This document shows, piece after piece, positions 33,335 through 41,304 of a DNA stretch of 64,000 nucleotides. The stretch is from Paraflavitalea soli. Its GTDB lineage: Bacteria; Bacteroidota; Bacteroidia; Chitinophagales; Chitinophagaceae. Position numbers and translations under genes: made by a program. The stretch's first letter is position 1; each line of letters opens with the position of its first letter. The stretch spans positions 8,002,546 to 8,066,545 of the forward strand of contig NZ_CP032157.1 of assembly GCF_003555545.1 (NCBI RefSeq), read 5' to 3'. Under the pieces are notes generated by a model. That model had not been told where the DNA came from. It saw nothing but the letters and a program-made list of their open reading frames with translations, and did no database searches.

Positions 33335-33350
33335 TTCTAAATAGGGTAAC

Positions 33351-33545
33351 ATGAACAACCAGGTAAGTGATCCGGAGAGAAAAAGTACATCCTTGTACGA
33401 GCAATTGAGAAATAATATTCTCCCACTAAAGCCCACCGATTCTGCATCGGGAAGGGTGCTCAAGCAAAGCGCCTTTTATTTGTTCCTTGTCATGTTAGTG
33501 CTAATTACCGGGGTGGTGGCACTGGCCATCACATTTGTATTGTGA
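33351..33545 (+). CDS. Small single-pass membrane protein, TetR-controlled
   Basis: A 64-residue protein with a polar N-terminus of about 38 residues and one membrane helix (AFYLFLVMLVLITGVVALAITFVL) ending at the C-terminus. It starts 16 bases after an exact promoter and immediately precedes another membrane gene (1 base gap). I know no family. Its regulation by the adjacent TetR-type protein suggests a part in response to a membrane-active compound. Confidence 0.65.
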   Translation: MNNQVSDPERKSTSLYEQLRNNILPLKPTDSASGRVLKQSAFYLFLVMLVLITGVVALAITFVL

Positions 33546-33546
33546 G

Positions 33547-33909
33547 ATGAAAAAACTATTTGATCCATTCTTTATCAGCTACTGCCTGGTATGGGCCTTC
33601 ATACATGGCTGCCGGTATCTTAAACAGCCGGTACCCCTGCTCAATGACCACCTGACTGATCTGATAGCGGTACCCGTCATGGCCCACCTTACACTGGCTT
33701 TTACGCGCAGGTATATTGTCAGGAATAACTTTTATACTTATCCCTTCGGCTACCTGCTCTTTATCGCCTTGTATGTCTCCATAATATTTGAAGGGATCAT
33801 GCCCTGCCTTTCCCCTGCCTATACCGCTGATGTCTGGGACATAGCCTCCTATTTTGGCGGGAGCATTTTTTATTATTGTCTTCATCAAAGGTCATGGGTT
33901 ACCGCATAA
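33547..33909 (+). CDS. Small multi-pass membrane protein, unknown function
   Basis: A 120-residue protein with about three to four hydrophobic segments (PFFISYCLVWAFIHGCRYL, LIAVPVMAHLTLAF, FGYLLFIALYVSIIFEGIMPCL, IASYFGGSIFYYCL). The charged loop TRRYIVRNNFYTYP lies between them. The layout recalls VanZ-like small proteins, but no firm match is claimed. ATG 33547 is one base after the previous stop, so translation is probably coupled; the TTG at 33535 is less likely. Confidence 0.65.
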   Translation: MKKLFDPFFISYCLVWAFIHGCRYLKQPVPLLNDHLTDLIAVPVMAHLTLAFTRRYIVRNNFYTYPFGYLLFIALYVSIIFEGIMPCLSPAYTADVWDIASYFGGSIFYYCLHQRSWVTA

Positions 33910-34280
33910 CTTTATAAAAAACCACCCATACACTGCGCTGCAGCCTTCCCATGACCTATAATAGTCGTAGGTAGTCGAATCAGGCCATCTTAGTCGATTC
34001 CGACCCAAAGCCACCCGCATTTGCATACATTTTAATCTATAAGTACGTTTGTTGGGTAATATTGACCGCACTGCAAAGGAAGCCGTAGGGGAGTCATAGG
34101 GTAGTCGAAGGGTAGTACAAGGGTGCTAATAGCGTTTATCATTAAAACATGTCTTTTTACTAAAAAAGCAGGGCAACTGGCGCCCCTGCCCCTAATCCTA
34201 AACAATCCCCAAATCCCAATAAATTCTAAAATCTGGCACAATTATTTGGAAACCCCCTGTCGGAAAATGTAAATTGTACC
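33910..34280. other. Intergenic region with GTAGTCG/GGGTAGT words
   Basis: No gene is seen. The first part (33960-34000) has TAGTCGTAGGTAGTCGAATC facing TTAGTCGATTCCG, a small inverted pair. The second (34081-34127) has repeated GGGTAGTC-type words (CATAGGGTAGTCGAAGGGTA). Both fit the word-repeat style of other gaps in the window. Confidence 0.45.
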
Positions 34281-34844
34281 ATGCACGAGATTGAACCATT
34301 TTATAACTGGCGGCATATTTACACCAGTGAGCAGGATGAACGGTCTCCCTTTTTTGGGAGGGTGTATTCGGAGTTTACCTATACCCAGGTTGTCTACAAC
34401 TATTATATCCATCCCCAGTGGGATGATTTTGGTTCCCGTACCCTGTACCTGAAAGTATTGATGGCAGATTATGATGAACATTATGTGATCATTGAAATGA
34501 TCGGCGAATGGAATGATGCGATCGAGAATGATATTATGGAGCTGAAGCGGGAGGTCACCGATGTGTTCTTTTCCATGGGCATCACCAAATTCATTTTAAT
34601 AGGCGAGAATGTGTTGAACTTCCACAGCGGTGATAAAGATTATTACCAGGAATGGTTTGAGGAAGTGACCGACGAAAACGGGTGGGTGGTGATCCTCAAC
34701 ATGCCCGGGCAAACACAGCATGATTTTGTAAGGGCCAAGCTGAACCGTTATGTGGAGCTGATGCAGCTGGATAACTGGCGCACCTACAGACCTTTTCACC
34801 TGTTCAAAAAGATTGACGAAGAGATACAAAAACGGCTGGAATAG
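34281..34844 (+). CDS. Protein of unknown function, probably conserved in Bacteroidota
   Basis: A 187-residue acidic cytoplasmic protein. The start HEIEPFYNWRHIYTSEQDERSPFFG and the central strand and helix pattern (LYLKVLMADYDEHYVIIEMIGEW, KREVTDVFFSMGITKFILIGENVLNFH) suggest a compact alpha/beta domain. No catalytic motif is recognised. It is followed by the attenuator region of the aromatic cluster, from which it is independent. Confidence 0.65.
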   Translation: MHEIEPFYNWRHIYTSEQDERSPFFGRVYSEFTYTQVVYNYYIHPQWDDFGSRTLYLKVLMADYDEHYVIIEMIGEWNDAIENDIMELKREVTDVFFSMGITKFILIGENVLNFHSGDKDYYQEWFEEVTDENGWVVILNMPGQTQHDFVRAKLNRYVELMQLDNWRTYRPFHLFKKIDEEIQKRLE

Positions 34845-34912
34845 CTGCTGGGAGCGGGTTCTTATGGGAAAAGGCCCCGTTGGCCATCGTAATTCACCCC
34901 GAAAAAAAGAAT

Positions 34913-34942
34913 TTTGTTTTTCGCGATTACTAACTATTTTTG
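34913..34942 (+). promoter_or_regulatory. Promoter of the aromatic amino acid cluster
   Basis: TTTG at 34913-34916, 18 bases, then TATTTTTG at 34935-34942, matching the TTG/TAnnTTTG pattern. The leader peptide ATG at 34948 comes 5 bases after the box, so the transcript would begin at or near that ATG. Confidence 0.65.
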
Positions 34943-34947
34943 ATCCA

Positions 34948-35040
34948 ATGTTAAAGGCAAAGGCATACCGTTATTTTTACTTTTATTTTTTCTTCTACTT
35001 TACCAGTAGGCCGGGAGTGCTTTTGTTGACAACCAAATAG
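34948..35040 (+). CDS. Phe/Tyr-rich leader peptide (attenuation)
   Basis: A 30-residue reading frame containing YRYFYFYFFFYF, that is six Phe and five Tyr within twelve codons (34966-35001). It lies between an exact promoter and a strong terminator, 96 bases ahead of pheA. This is the known layout of transcription attenuation, where ribosome stalling on the codons for the end product allows read-through. The inclusion of both Phe and Tyr matches a cluster that makes both. The frame also contains GGCCGGGA (35009-35016), complementary to the terminator's left arm. Too short and biased to be a functional protein. Confidence 0.85.
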   Translation: MLKAKAYRYFYFYFFFYFTSRPGVLLLTTK

Positions 35041-35071
35041 AACAAATAAAATCAACATAAGAATCCCGGCC
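35009..35071 (+). promoter_or_regulatory. Antiterminator pairing segments
   Basis: GGCCGGGA (35009-35016) is exactly complementary to TCCCGGCC (35064-35071), the left arm of the terminator. The two structures are mutually exclusive. A ribosome halted on the upstream Tyr/Phe codons would leave the first segment free to pair and prevent termination. Confidence 0.7.
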
Positions 35072-35092
35072 AAAAGGCCGGGATTTTTTTTG
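35062..35092 (+). terminator. Attenuator terminator upstream of pheA
   Basis: AATCCCGGCC pairs perfectly with GGCCGGGATT around AAAA and is followed by T7. It lies 22 bases past the leader stop codon and 45 bases before pheA. Confidence 0.9.
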
Positions 35093-35136
35093 CCTCACCT
35101 ACTGTCTATCAGTACGGTAGGCTTTAAAAACAACCA

Positions 35137-36021
35137 ATGGAACAACAGCGACAATTGGACCCCCTGAACAACAGTTCTTCTCCCAAAACGGCAGGAAAGG
35201 GTATACGCGTATCGATTCAAGGTTATGAAGGCAGCTTTCACCAGGTGGCAGCCCAGCAATTCTTCGGTGCAGCCGTAGAGGTCATTCCCTGCGCTACCTT
35301 CCGGGAGGTGGTAAAAATTGCCGCCAATAAAAAAGAGAGCGAAGGCGGCGTGATGGCCATCGAGAACTCAATAGCTGGCAGCATCCTTCCCAATTATAAC
35401 TTATTACAGAAAAGTAACCTTACGATAATAGGAGAGATCTATCTTCCCATCAAGCAACAACTACTGGTGAATCCCGGTGTAAAACTGGAAGATATCCGCG
35501 AGGTGCATTCGCATCATATGGCCATCCAGCAATGCCTGGAGTTCCTGGATAAATATGACTGGAAACTGGTGGAAACAGAAGATACAGCACTTAGCGCCAA
35601 ACACCTGCACCAGCACAGAAGCAAGCATACGGCTGCTATTGCCAGCAAACTGGCGGCAGACCTCTTTGAACTGGAAGTGCTGGCCCCCAATATCCATACC
35701 ATGAAAAGCAATTATACACGATTTCTGGTATTACAACCCGAAGGAGTAGCGCAGCCCGTTGCAGATGCCAACAAAGCATCGGTCAATTTTCATACCGACC
35801 ACTCCCGGGGCAGCCTGGCCAGGGTATTATCGAAAATTGCAGAGGGGGGCATCAACCTCAGTAAACTGCAAAGCTTTCCCATTCCGGGCAGTGATTGGGA
35901 ATACAGCTTTCATGCAGACATGGAATTTGATGCACTGGAACAATTCAATACCGTGATCGAACAAATTAAACCGATCACTGCTGAGTTGAAGATCTACGGC
36001 GTGTACAAAAACGGCAAATAA
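35137..36021 (+). CDS. pheA: Prephenate dehydratase with ACT domain
   Basis: Converts prephenate to phenylpyruvate, committing it to phenylalanine. The 294 residues lack a chorismate mutase domain. The catalytic part has IQGYEGSFHQVAAQQFF, AIENSIAGSI and the essential SNYTRFLVL. The ACT domain (~210-290) contains GSLARVLSKIAEGGINLSKLQSFPIPG; the Phe-binding ESRP of well-studied enzymes is QSFP here, so feedback inhibition may differ. It is the first structural gene after the attenuator. About 20 polar residues precede the domain. Confidence 0.95.
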   Translation: MEQQRQLDPLNNSSSPKTAGKGIRVSIQGYEGSFHQVAAQQFFGAAVEVIPCATFREVVKIAANKKESEGGVMAIENSIAGSILPNYNLLQKSNLTIIGEIYLPIKQQLLVNPGVKLEDIREVHSHHMAIQQCLEFLDKYDWKLVETEDTALSAKHLHQHRSKHTAAIASKLAADLFELEVLAPNIHTMKSNYTRFLVLQPEGVAQPVADANKASVNFHTDHSRGSLARVLSKIAEGGINLSKLQSFPIPGSDWEYSFHADMEFDALEQFNTVIEQIKPITAELKIYGVYKNGK

Positions 36022-36100
36022 GCTACGAGCCACGAGCTACGAGCAAATACAAGTTGTTGCACAGGAAGGCTCGCAGCTCGAAGCTCACAGCTCGCAGCTT
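36021..36100. repeat. GAGCT-word repeat, copy 3 (two arms, core AAATACAAG)
   Basis: The left arm is AGCTACGAGCCACGAGCTAC plus GAGC; the core is AAATACAAG; the right arm (36067-36100) is GGCTCGCAGCTCGAAGCTC followed by ACAGCTCGCAGCTT. It lies inside the aromatic operon, between pheA and the aminotransferase gene. Confidence 0.75.
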
Positions 36101-36128
36101 GAATTAAACTAAGAAAGAACATTCGTTT

Positions 36129-37313
36129 ATGAACATAGCAACATCAAAAAGATTAGAAGGCATCGGTGAATACTACTTCTCACAAAAGCTGCGGGAGATA
36201 GATGAACTGAACAAGCAGGGTAAGCAGATCATTAACCTGGGCATTGGCAGCCCCGACCTGCCGCCACATCCGGAAGTGATCAAAACCCTGCAGGAAGAAG
36301 CTGCAAAACCCAATGTTCATGCTTACCAAAGCTATAAAGGCTCACCGGTCCTGCGCAAAGCTGTAGCCGATTGGTACAGCAAATGGTATGGTGTAACACT
36401 CAATCCCGATACGGAAATATTGCCCCTGCTCGGCAGCAAGGAAGGCATCATGCACATTTGCATGACCTACCTCAACAAAGGCGATAAAGTACTGGTGCCC
36501 AATCCCGGCTACCCCACATACAGAAGTGCGGTGAAACTGGCAGGAGGGGAGTGCATAGATTATGAACTGAAAGAAGAAAACAACTGGTACCCCGATTTTG
36601 ATCAACTGGAAAATATAGTAGGTTCTTCCCTGGGTTATAAACTGATGTGGGTGAACTATCCGCATATGCCTACCGGGCGCTTGCCGGAGAAAGCCTTGTT
36701 TGAAAAGCTGGTAGCCTTTGGTAAAAAACACAATATCCTCATCTGCCATGATAACCCCTATAGCTTTATCCTCAATGACAGCCCTATGAGCCTGTTCAGT
36801 GTGGAAGGTGCCAAAGAGGTGGTGATCGAGTTGAACTCCTTAAGCAAATCACAGAACATGGCAGGCTGGCGCATCGGCACTTTGTGCGGCGCCAAAGAGC
36901 GGATCGATGAAGTGCTCCGGTTCAAAAGCAATATGGACAGTGGTATGTTCCTGCCCCTGCAACTGGCAGCTGCCAAAGCCCTGGGCCTGGGTAAGGATTG
37001 GTATGATAGTGTGAATGCGGTATACGCTGCCAGGAGAAAGAAAGTGTTTGAATTGCTCGACCTGTTGAACTGTGTGTATGATAAAAGTCAGGCCGGTATG
37101 TTTGTATGGGCGAAGATCCCCGCAGGATATAAAAATGGCTTTGCCCTCAGCGATGAGATCTTGTACAATGCCAATGTATTCATCACGCCGGGCGGCATCT
37201 TTGGCAGCGCAGGTGAGCAATACATCCGCGTGAGCTTGTGCAGTCCGGAAGAGAAGCTGGGCGAAAGCATCAAACGGGTAAATGAATTATTTCTACAGGT
37301 AAAAGACAAATAG
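36129..37313 (+). CDS. Class I/II PLP aminotransferase, probably aromatic amino acid aminotransferase
   Basis: The 394 residues have the fold-type I signatures INLGIGSPDLPPHP, LLGSKEGIMHI, NPGYPTYRSA, an Asp/Tyr pair in HDNPYSF and SLSKSQNMAGWRIG with the PLP lysine at Lys240. The family motif NYPNNPTG reads NYPHMPTG. Members act on aspartate, LL-diaminopimelate precursors or aromatic keto acids. Placement between pheA and tyrA suggests it makes Phe and Tyr from phenylpyruvate and 4-hydroxyphenylpyruvate. It ends 3 bases before tyrA. Confidence 0.88.
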   Translation: MNIATSKRLEGIGEYYFSQKLREIDELNKQGKQIINLGIGSPDLPPHPEVIKTLQEEAAKPNVHAYQSYKGSPVLRKAVADWYSKWYGVTLNPDTEILPLLGSKEGIMHICMTYLNKGDKVLVPNPGYPTYRSAVKLAGGECIDYELKEENNWYPDFDQLENIVGSSLGYKLMWVNYPHMPTGRLPEKALFEKLVAFGKKHNILICHDNPYSFILNDSPMSLFSVEGAKEVVIELNSLSKSQNMAGWRIGTLCGAKERIDEVLRFKSNMDSGMFLPLQLAAAKALGLGKDWYDSVNAVYAARRKKVFELLDLLNCVYDKSQAGMFVWAKIPAGYKNGFALSDEILYNANVFITPGGIFGSAGEQYIRVSLCSPEEKLGESIKRVNELFLQVKDK

Positions 37314-37316
37314 CAA

Positions 37317-38165
37317 ATGTTCAATACGGTTACCATCGTCGGCGTAGGTTTGATCAGCGGTTCTTTCAGCCTCGCGTTGAAAGAAAAAGGACTGGCCAAA
37401 AAAGTAATCGGCGTCAGCCGCACCGCTGCCAGCGCACAAAAAGCCCTGGAACTGGGACTCATCGATGAAGCCCTGCCACTGGAACAGGCCATCGCGCAAA
37501 GCGACCTCATCTATGTGGCCATCCCCGTGGATGTTACCATCCCGGTTATGAAGCAGGTAATGGACCTGGTGACAGACAAGCAAATAGTGGCCGATGCAGG
37601 GTCTACCAAACATGCCCTGTGCCTGGCCCTGAACGATCACCCCATGCGCCGGCAGTTTGTAGCCACCCACCCCATGTGGGGTACCGAATACAGCGGCCCC
37701 GAAGCCGCCGTAAGAGATGCCTTCGTAGGCAGGGCTTGTGTGATCTGTGAAAAAGAGAAGAGTGATCCCGCTGCCGTGGAAAAGATAGAGCAGGTGTACC
37801 GTGCACTGGGCATGCACATCATCTACATGGATGCAGACAGCCATGACACCCATGCTGCCTATATTAGCCATATTTCACATATTACCTCTTTTGCTCTGGC
37901 CAATACGGTTTTGGAGAAAGAAAGGGAAGAAAATACCATTTTCGAGCTGGCCGGCGGCGGTTTTGAAAGTACCGTCAGGCTGGCCAAAAGTAACCCGGCC
38001 ATGTGGGTGCCCATTTTCATGCAAAACCGTGAAAATGTGCTTGATGTGCTGAATGAGCACATCAGCCAGCTCCGGAAATTCAAGGCATGCCTGGAGAAAG
38101 AGAATTACCAGTACCTCCAGGAGTTGATAGAAAATGCCAATAAGATAAAACGGATCATAAAGTAA
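37317..38165 (+). CDS. tyrA: Prephenate dehydrogenase
   Basis: Oxidises prephenate to 4-hydroxyphenylpyruvate for tyrosine. The 282 residues start with a Rossmann motif (VTIVGVGLISGSFSLAL), followed by YVAIPVDVTIPVM, ADAGSTKHAL, THPMWGTEYSGPEAA (substrate site) and MDADSHDTHAAYISHISH with the catalytic His region. There is no ACT domain, so regulation is probably at the attenuator or in other enzymes. It starts 3 bases after the aminotransferase gene. Confidence 0.93.
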   Translation: MFNTVTIVGVGLISGSFSLALKEKGLAKKVIGVSRTAASAQKALELGLIDEALPLEQAIAQSDLIYVAIPVDVTIPVMKQVMDLVTDKQIVADAGSTKHALCLALNDHPMRRQFVATHPMWGTEYSGPEAAVRDAFVGRACVICEKEKSDPAAVEKIEQVYRALGMHIIYMDADSHDTHAAYISHISHITSFALANTVLEKEREENTIFELAGGGFESTVRLAKSNPAMWVPIFMQNRENVLDVLNEHISQLRKFKACLEKENYQYLQELIENANKIKRIIK

Positions 38166-38253
38166 GTCAGTCATTTAGAGGTGAGGAAAAATGGTTATGA
38201 CATGTTATTCCGGCATCATAATGAATGGATTAGGCTAAGGCGGGCAATAGTAG

Positions 38254-38261
38254 TACCTTTG
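38254..38261 (+). promoter_or_regulatory. -7 box (TACCTTTG) of the DEAD-box helicase gene
   Basis: An exact TAnnTTTG, 17 bases before the start at 38279. No convincing TTG is at -33. It suggests that the helicase has its own promoter despite lying inside the aromatic cluster. Confidence 0.5.
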
Positions 38262-38278
38262 CGCAAATTTTAATTGTT

Positions 38279-39979
38279 ATGATGACTTTCGCTGAGTTGG
38301 GTTTGGATGCGAAACTGGTACAGGCTACCGACGCATTAGGCTATAAAAACCCAACACCTATACAGGAAAAGGCTATTCCTGTTCTTATAAGTGGAACCAA
38401 GGACCTGGTAGGTCTGGCGCAGACTGGTACCGGGAAAACAGCGGCCTTTGGCCTGCCTCTGTTGCACCTGATCGATGAGGGACAAAAGTTCCCGCAGGCG
38501 TTGGTGGTGTGTCCCACGAGGGAGCTTTGCCTCCAGATCGTGAACGAAATGGAGCTGTTTAAGAAGTTTCAGACCGGTATGCATGTAGTGGCCGTTTATG
38601 GCGGTACATCCATCGGTCAGCAGATACGGGACCTGAAAAGAGGCGTACAGATCGTGGTAGCGACTCCCGGCCGTTTAATTGATCTTATTGAGCGCAAAGC
38701 GATCAATTTAGAACAAATAAAATATGTAGTTCTTGACGAGGCGGATGAAATGCTGAACATGGGTTTTAAGGATGATATTGAATTCATCCTGCAGAATACG
38801 CCCAACCGTCAGAGCACCTGGTTATTCAGTGCTACCATGCCACCGGAAATTCGCCGGATCAGCAAGAAGTACCTGAAAGACCCCATGGAGATCACGGTTG
38901 GTAAGACCAATACGGCCAATAAGAACATCGACCACCAGTATTTTGTAACCAGTGCACAACACAGGTACCAGACACTGAAACGGTTGATCGACTTTAACCC
39001 GGGTATTTATGGCATCATTTTTACCCGTACCAAGGCCGATGCGCAGGATATAGCAGAGAAGCTGACCCGGGAGGGATATGATATCGATGCATTGCATGGC
39101 GACCTGACGCAGCAGCAGCGTGATAAAGTGATGGGTGAGTTCAGGGATAAGACCTTACAGCTCTTAATAGCTACCGATGTAGCAGCCAGGGGTATCGACG
39201 TAGCGGGTATCACCCATGTGATCAACTACGAGTTGCCCGATGATGTGGAAGTGTACACACACAGAAGCGGTCGTACAGGCCGGGCGGGTAATACCGGTGT
39301 ATGTATGTCCATCATCCACATCCGTGAAATGGGTAAGATGAGGCATATCCAGGGTATCGTACAGGTGCCTTTCCACAAGATGGATATTCCTGGTGGTAAG
39401 GATGTATGCCGCAAGCAGTTCTTCCATTTCATGGAGAAACTGTTGCAAACCGATATCAGCCATGGCGATTATGAAAGCTATGTACCCATGCTGGAAGAAA
39501 AGTTTGCCGATGTGAGCAAGGAAGAGGTACTGAAGCGCGTAGCTGCCATGGAGTTTGACAGGTTCCTGAAATATTATGAAAATGCAGAAGACCTGAATAT
39601 TTACGAGCAGCGCAGGGAACGTTTTGAGCGCGGCGCTGGTATGGACAGAAGAGGTGGTGACCGTGAAAGAATGCCAGGACGTGATACCAGGGGAAGGCAG
39701 TTTGGAAGCAGTGCAGGTGGTAACGGCGGCGGCGGAGATTACGCCCGGCTGTTTGTGAACCTGGGTACCAAAGATGGTTTTTACAAAGCGAGTTTCTTAC
39801 AGTTTATCCTTGACCTGAGTGATTTGCGCAAAGAGGTATTGGGAAGGATCGACATGAAGGAAATGAACAGCTGGATCGAGATCGATAAAAGAGCCGCCAA
39901 ACAAATGATAGCGGCCATCGATGGAAAGAATTACAAAGGAAGAAGGATCAGGATGAATGATGCGGATAGCCGCAGGTAG
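38279..39979 (+). CDS. DEAD-box RNA helicase with DbpA-like RNA-binding domain
   Basis: A 566-residue helicase with all core motifs: TPIQEKAIP (Q motif), AQTGTGKTA, PTRELCLQI, TPGRLIDL, VLDEADEML, FSATMP, ATDVAARGID and HRSGRTGRAG. After a helical extension and an Arg/Gly-rich linker (about 455-495, RRGGDRERMPGRD), residues ~498-560 form a DbpA-type RNA-recognition domain (YARLFVNLGTKDGFYKASFLQFIL). It resembles DeaD/CsdA proteins that remodel ribosomal or cold-stabilised RNA. It interrupts the aromatic gene order, and a -7 box of its own precedes it. A second Met at residue 2 is an equal start candidate. Confidence 0.93.
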   Translation: MMTFAELGLDAKLVQATDALGYKNPTPIQEKAIPVLISGTKDLVGLAQTGTGKTAAFGLPLLHLIDEGQKFPQALVVCPTRELCLQIVNEMELFKKFQTGMHVVAVYGGTSIGQQIRDLKRGVQIVVATPGRLIDLIERKAINLEQIKYVVLDEADEMLNMGFKDDIEFILQNTPNRQSTWLFSATMPPEIRRISKKYLKDPMEITVGKTNTANKNIDHQYFVTSAQHRYQTLKRLIDFNPGIYGIIFTRTKADAQDIAEKLTREGYDIDALHGDLTQQQRDKVMGEFRDKTLQLLIATDVAARGIDVAGITHVINYELPDDVEVYTHRSGRTGRAGNTGVCMSIIHIREMGKMRHIQGIVQVPFHKMDIPGGKDVCRKQFFHFMEKLLQTDISHGDYESYVPMLEEKFADVSKEEVLKRVAAMEFDRFLKYYENAEDLNIYEQRRERFERGAGMDRRGGDRERMPGRDTRGRQFGSSAGGNGGGGDYARLFVNLGTKDGFYKASFLQFILDLSDLRKEVLGRIDMKEMNSWIEIDKRAAKQMIAAIDGKNYKGRRIRMNDADSRR

Positions 39980-40083
39980 TTGACAGGTTGAAAAGTTGAC
40001 AGGTTGAACAGTAAAAGCAAACCTGGATTTTCAGCTGGCCTGTCAACTGATGAACTTGTTAACTTATCAACACATCAACTTAA
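39979..40083. repeat. Two-armed word repeat (GTTGACAGGTTGA / CTGTCAACTG)
   Basis: The left arm (39979-40011) repeats GTTGACAGGTTGAAAA. The right arm (40038-40083) carries CCTGTCAACTGATGAACTTG and several further ATCAAC words. It fills nearly the entire gap between the helicase and DAHP synthase genes and ends 3 bases before the start at 40087. Confidence 0.75.
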
Positions 40084-40086
40084 CAT

Positions 40087-41178
40087 ATGCAAGCAATCGA
40101 CACCAACAACACGAAAGAACTTGTGCAAAGCAAGTGGAATAAACGTCCTTTGATCATATCAGGACCCTGCAGTGCGGAAACAGAAGCGCAGGTATTGGAA
40201 ACAGCCCAACGGCTGGCCGCTACCGGTAAGGTAGACCTGCTGCGTGCAGGTATCTGGAAACCCCGTACAAGACCAGGCAGCTTTGAAGGCATTGGCACCA
40301 AGGGCCTGCCCTGGATGCAGCAGGCAAAAAAAGCTACCGGTTTACCCATCACCATAGAAGTAGCTACCGGCAAGCAGGTGGAAGATGCGCTGCACTTTGA
40401 TGTAGACGTATTATGGATCGGCGCCCGTACCACCGTTAACCCCTTCAGCGTACAGGAAGTTGCCGACGCGCTGCGTGGTGTAGATGTGCCGGTATTGATC
40501 AAGAACCCGATCAACCCCGACCTCGAACTGTGGATCGGAGCGGTAGAAAGGGTAGCCAAAGCAGGCATCAAACAAATTGGATTGATACACCGTGGCTTCA
40601 GCGCTTACGGCAATACCGAATACCGCAATGCTCCCATGTGGCACCTGGCCATTGAAATGAAAAGACGCAATCCCGGTATGATGATGATCAACGATCCTTC
40701 TCATATCTGCGGTCGCCGTGATATCCTGATGGATGTAGCGCAAAAAGCTATTGACCTCGACTTTGATGGTCTGATCATTGAAAGCCATATCGATCCTGAT
40801 AATGCCTGGAGTGATGCCAAACAGCAAATAACACCAGAGCGCCTGTCCGAAATGTTGAGCGAGATCGTATGGCGTAAAGAAGACAGCAACTCCGAAGAAT
40901 TTCACCTGGCCCTCGAAAAGCTGCGTCAGCAGATCAATCACCTCGATGATGAACTGATGCAGATCATTGGTCAGCGTATGAAGGTGGCAGAAAAGATCGG
41001 TGAATACAAGAAGAACAACGATATCACCATCCTGCAAACCAACCGCTGGAATGAGATCCTGGAAAGGGCCTTCAAGAAAGGCGACAAACTCGGCCTCTCC
41101 AAAGAATTTATTACCAAATATTTTGACGCAGTGCACATGGAAAGTATCAACCACCAGAATAAGATCATGAATTCTTAG
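40087..41178 (+). CDS. Bifunctional DAHP synthase / chorismate mutase
   Basis: The 363 residues join two enzymes of the pathway. Residues ~20-265 are a type I-beta DAHP synthase (ISGPCSAETE, GIWKPRTRPGSFEG, IGARTTVNPF, LIHRGFS, NDPSHICGRRD), which condenses PEP and erythrose 4-phosphate. Residues ~275-355 are an AroQ-type chorismate mutase (ALEKLRQQINHLDDELMQIIGQRMKVAEKIGEYKK; landmarks LDDELMQIIGQRM and KIGEYKK). Such fusions exist in Bacteroidota, where the mutase domain can act as allosteric sensor of prephenate or chorismate. It supplies both ends of the path to prephenate used by pheA and tyrA. Confidence 0.94.
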   Translation: MQAIDTNNTKELVQSKWNKRPLIISGPCSAETEAQVLETAQRLAATGKVDLLRAGIWKPRTRPGSFEGIGTKGLPWMQQAKKATGLPITIEVATGKQVEDALHFDVDVLWIGARTTVNPFSVQEVADALRGVDVPVLIKNPINPDLELWIGAVERVAKAGIKQIGLIHRGFSAYGNTEYRNAPMWHLAIEMKRRNPGMMMINDPSHICGRRDILMDVAQKAIDLDFDGLIIESHIDPDNAWSDAKQQITPERLSEMLSEIVWRKEDSNSEEFHLALEKLRQQINHLDDELMQIIGQRMKVAEKIGEYKKNNDITILQTNRWNEILERAFKKGDKLGLSKEFITKYFDAVHMESINHQNKIMNS

Positions 41179-41239
41179 GATGGCTTGATAGGGTTGTTTC
41201 ATAAAGTTTTGCAAAGTGGGAAAGGGCTGTCGAAGCAAA

Positions 41240-41275
41240 CGACTAACAGCTAAATGCTAAAAGCTAACAGCTTTG
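41240..41275. repeat. Word repeat (GCTAACAGCTAAATGCTAAAAGCT), single arm
   Basis: Four to five variants of GCTAA/AGCTAACAG lie between the DAHP synthase stop and the IS200-like gene. No inverted arm is seen on either side of that gene. Confidence 0.5.
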
Positions 41276-41304
41276 CCAACTTAGCTCAGCAATAATATAT
41301 ACGC

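Noticed and set aside
34813-35040. A 75-residue protein in place of the 30-residue leader peptide
   Set aside because: The longer frame starts inside the preceding gene and upstream of the promoter; only the last 30 codons lie on the attenuator transcript.
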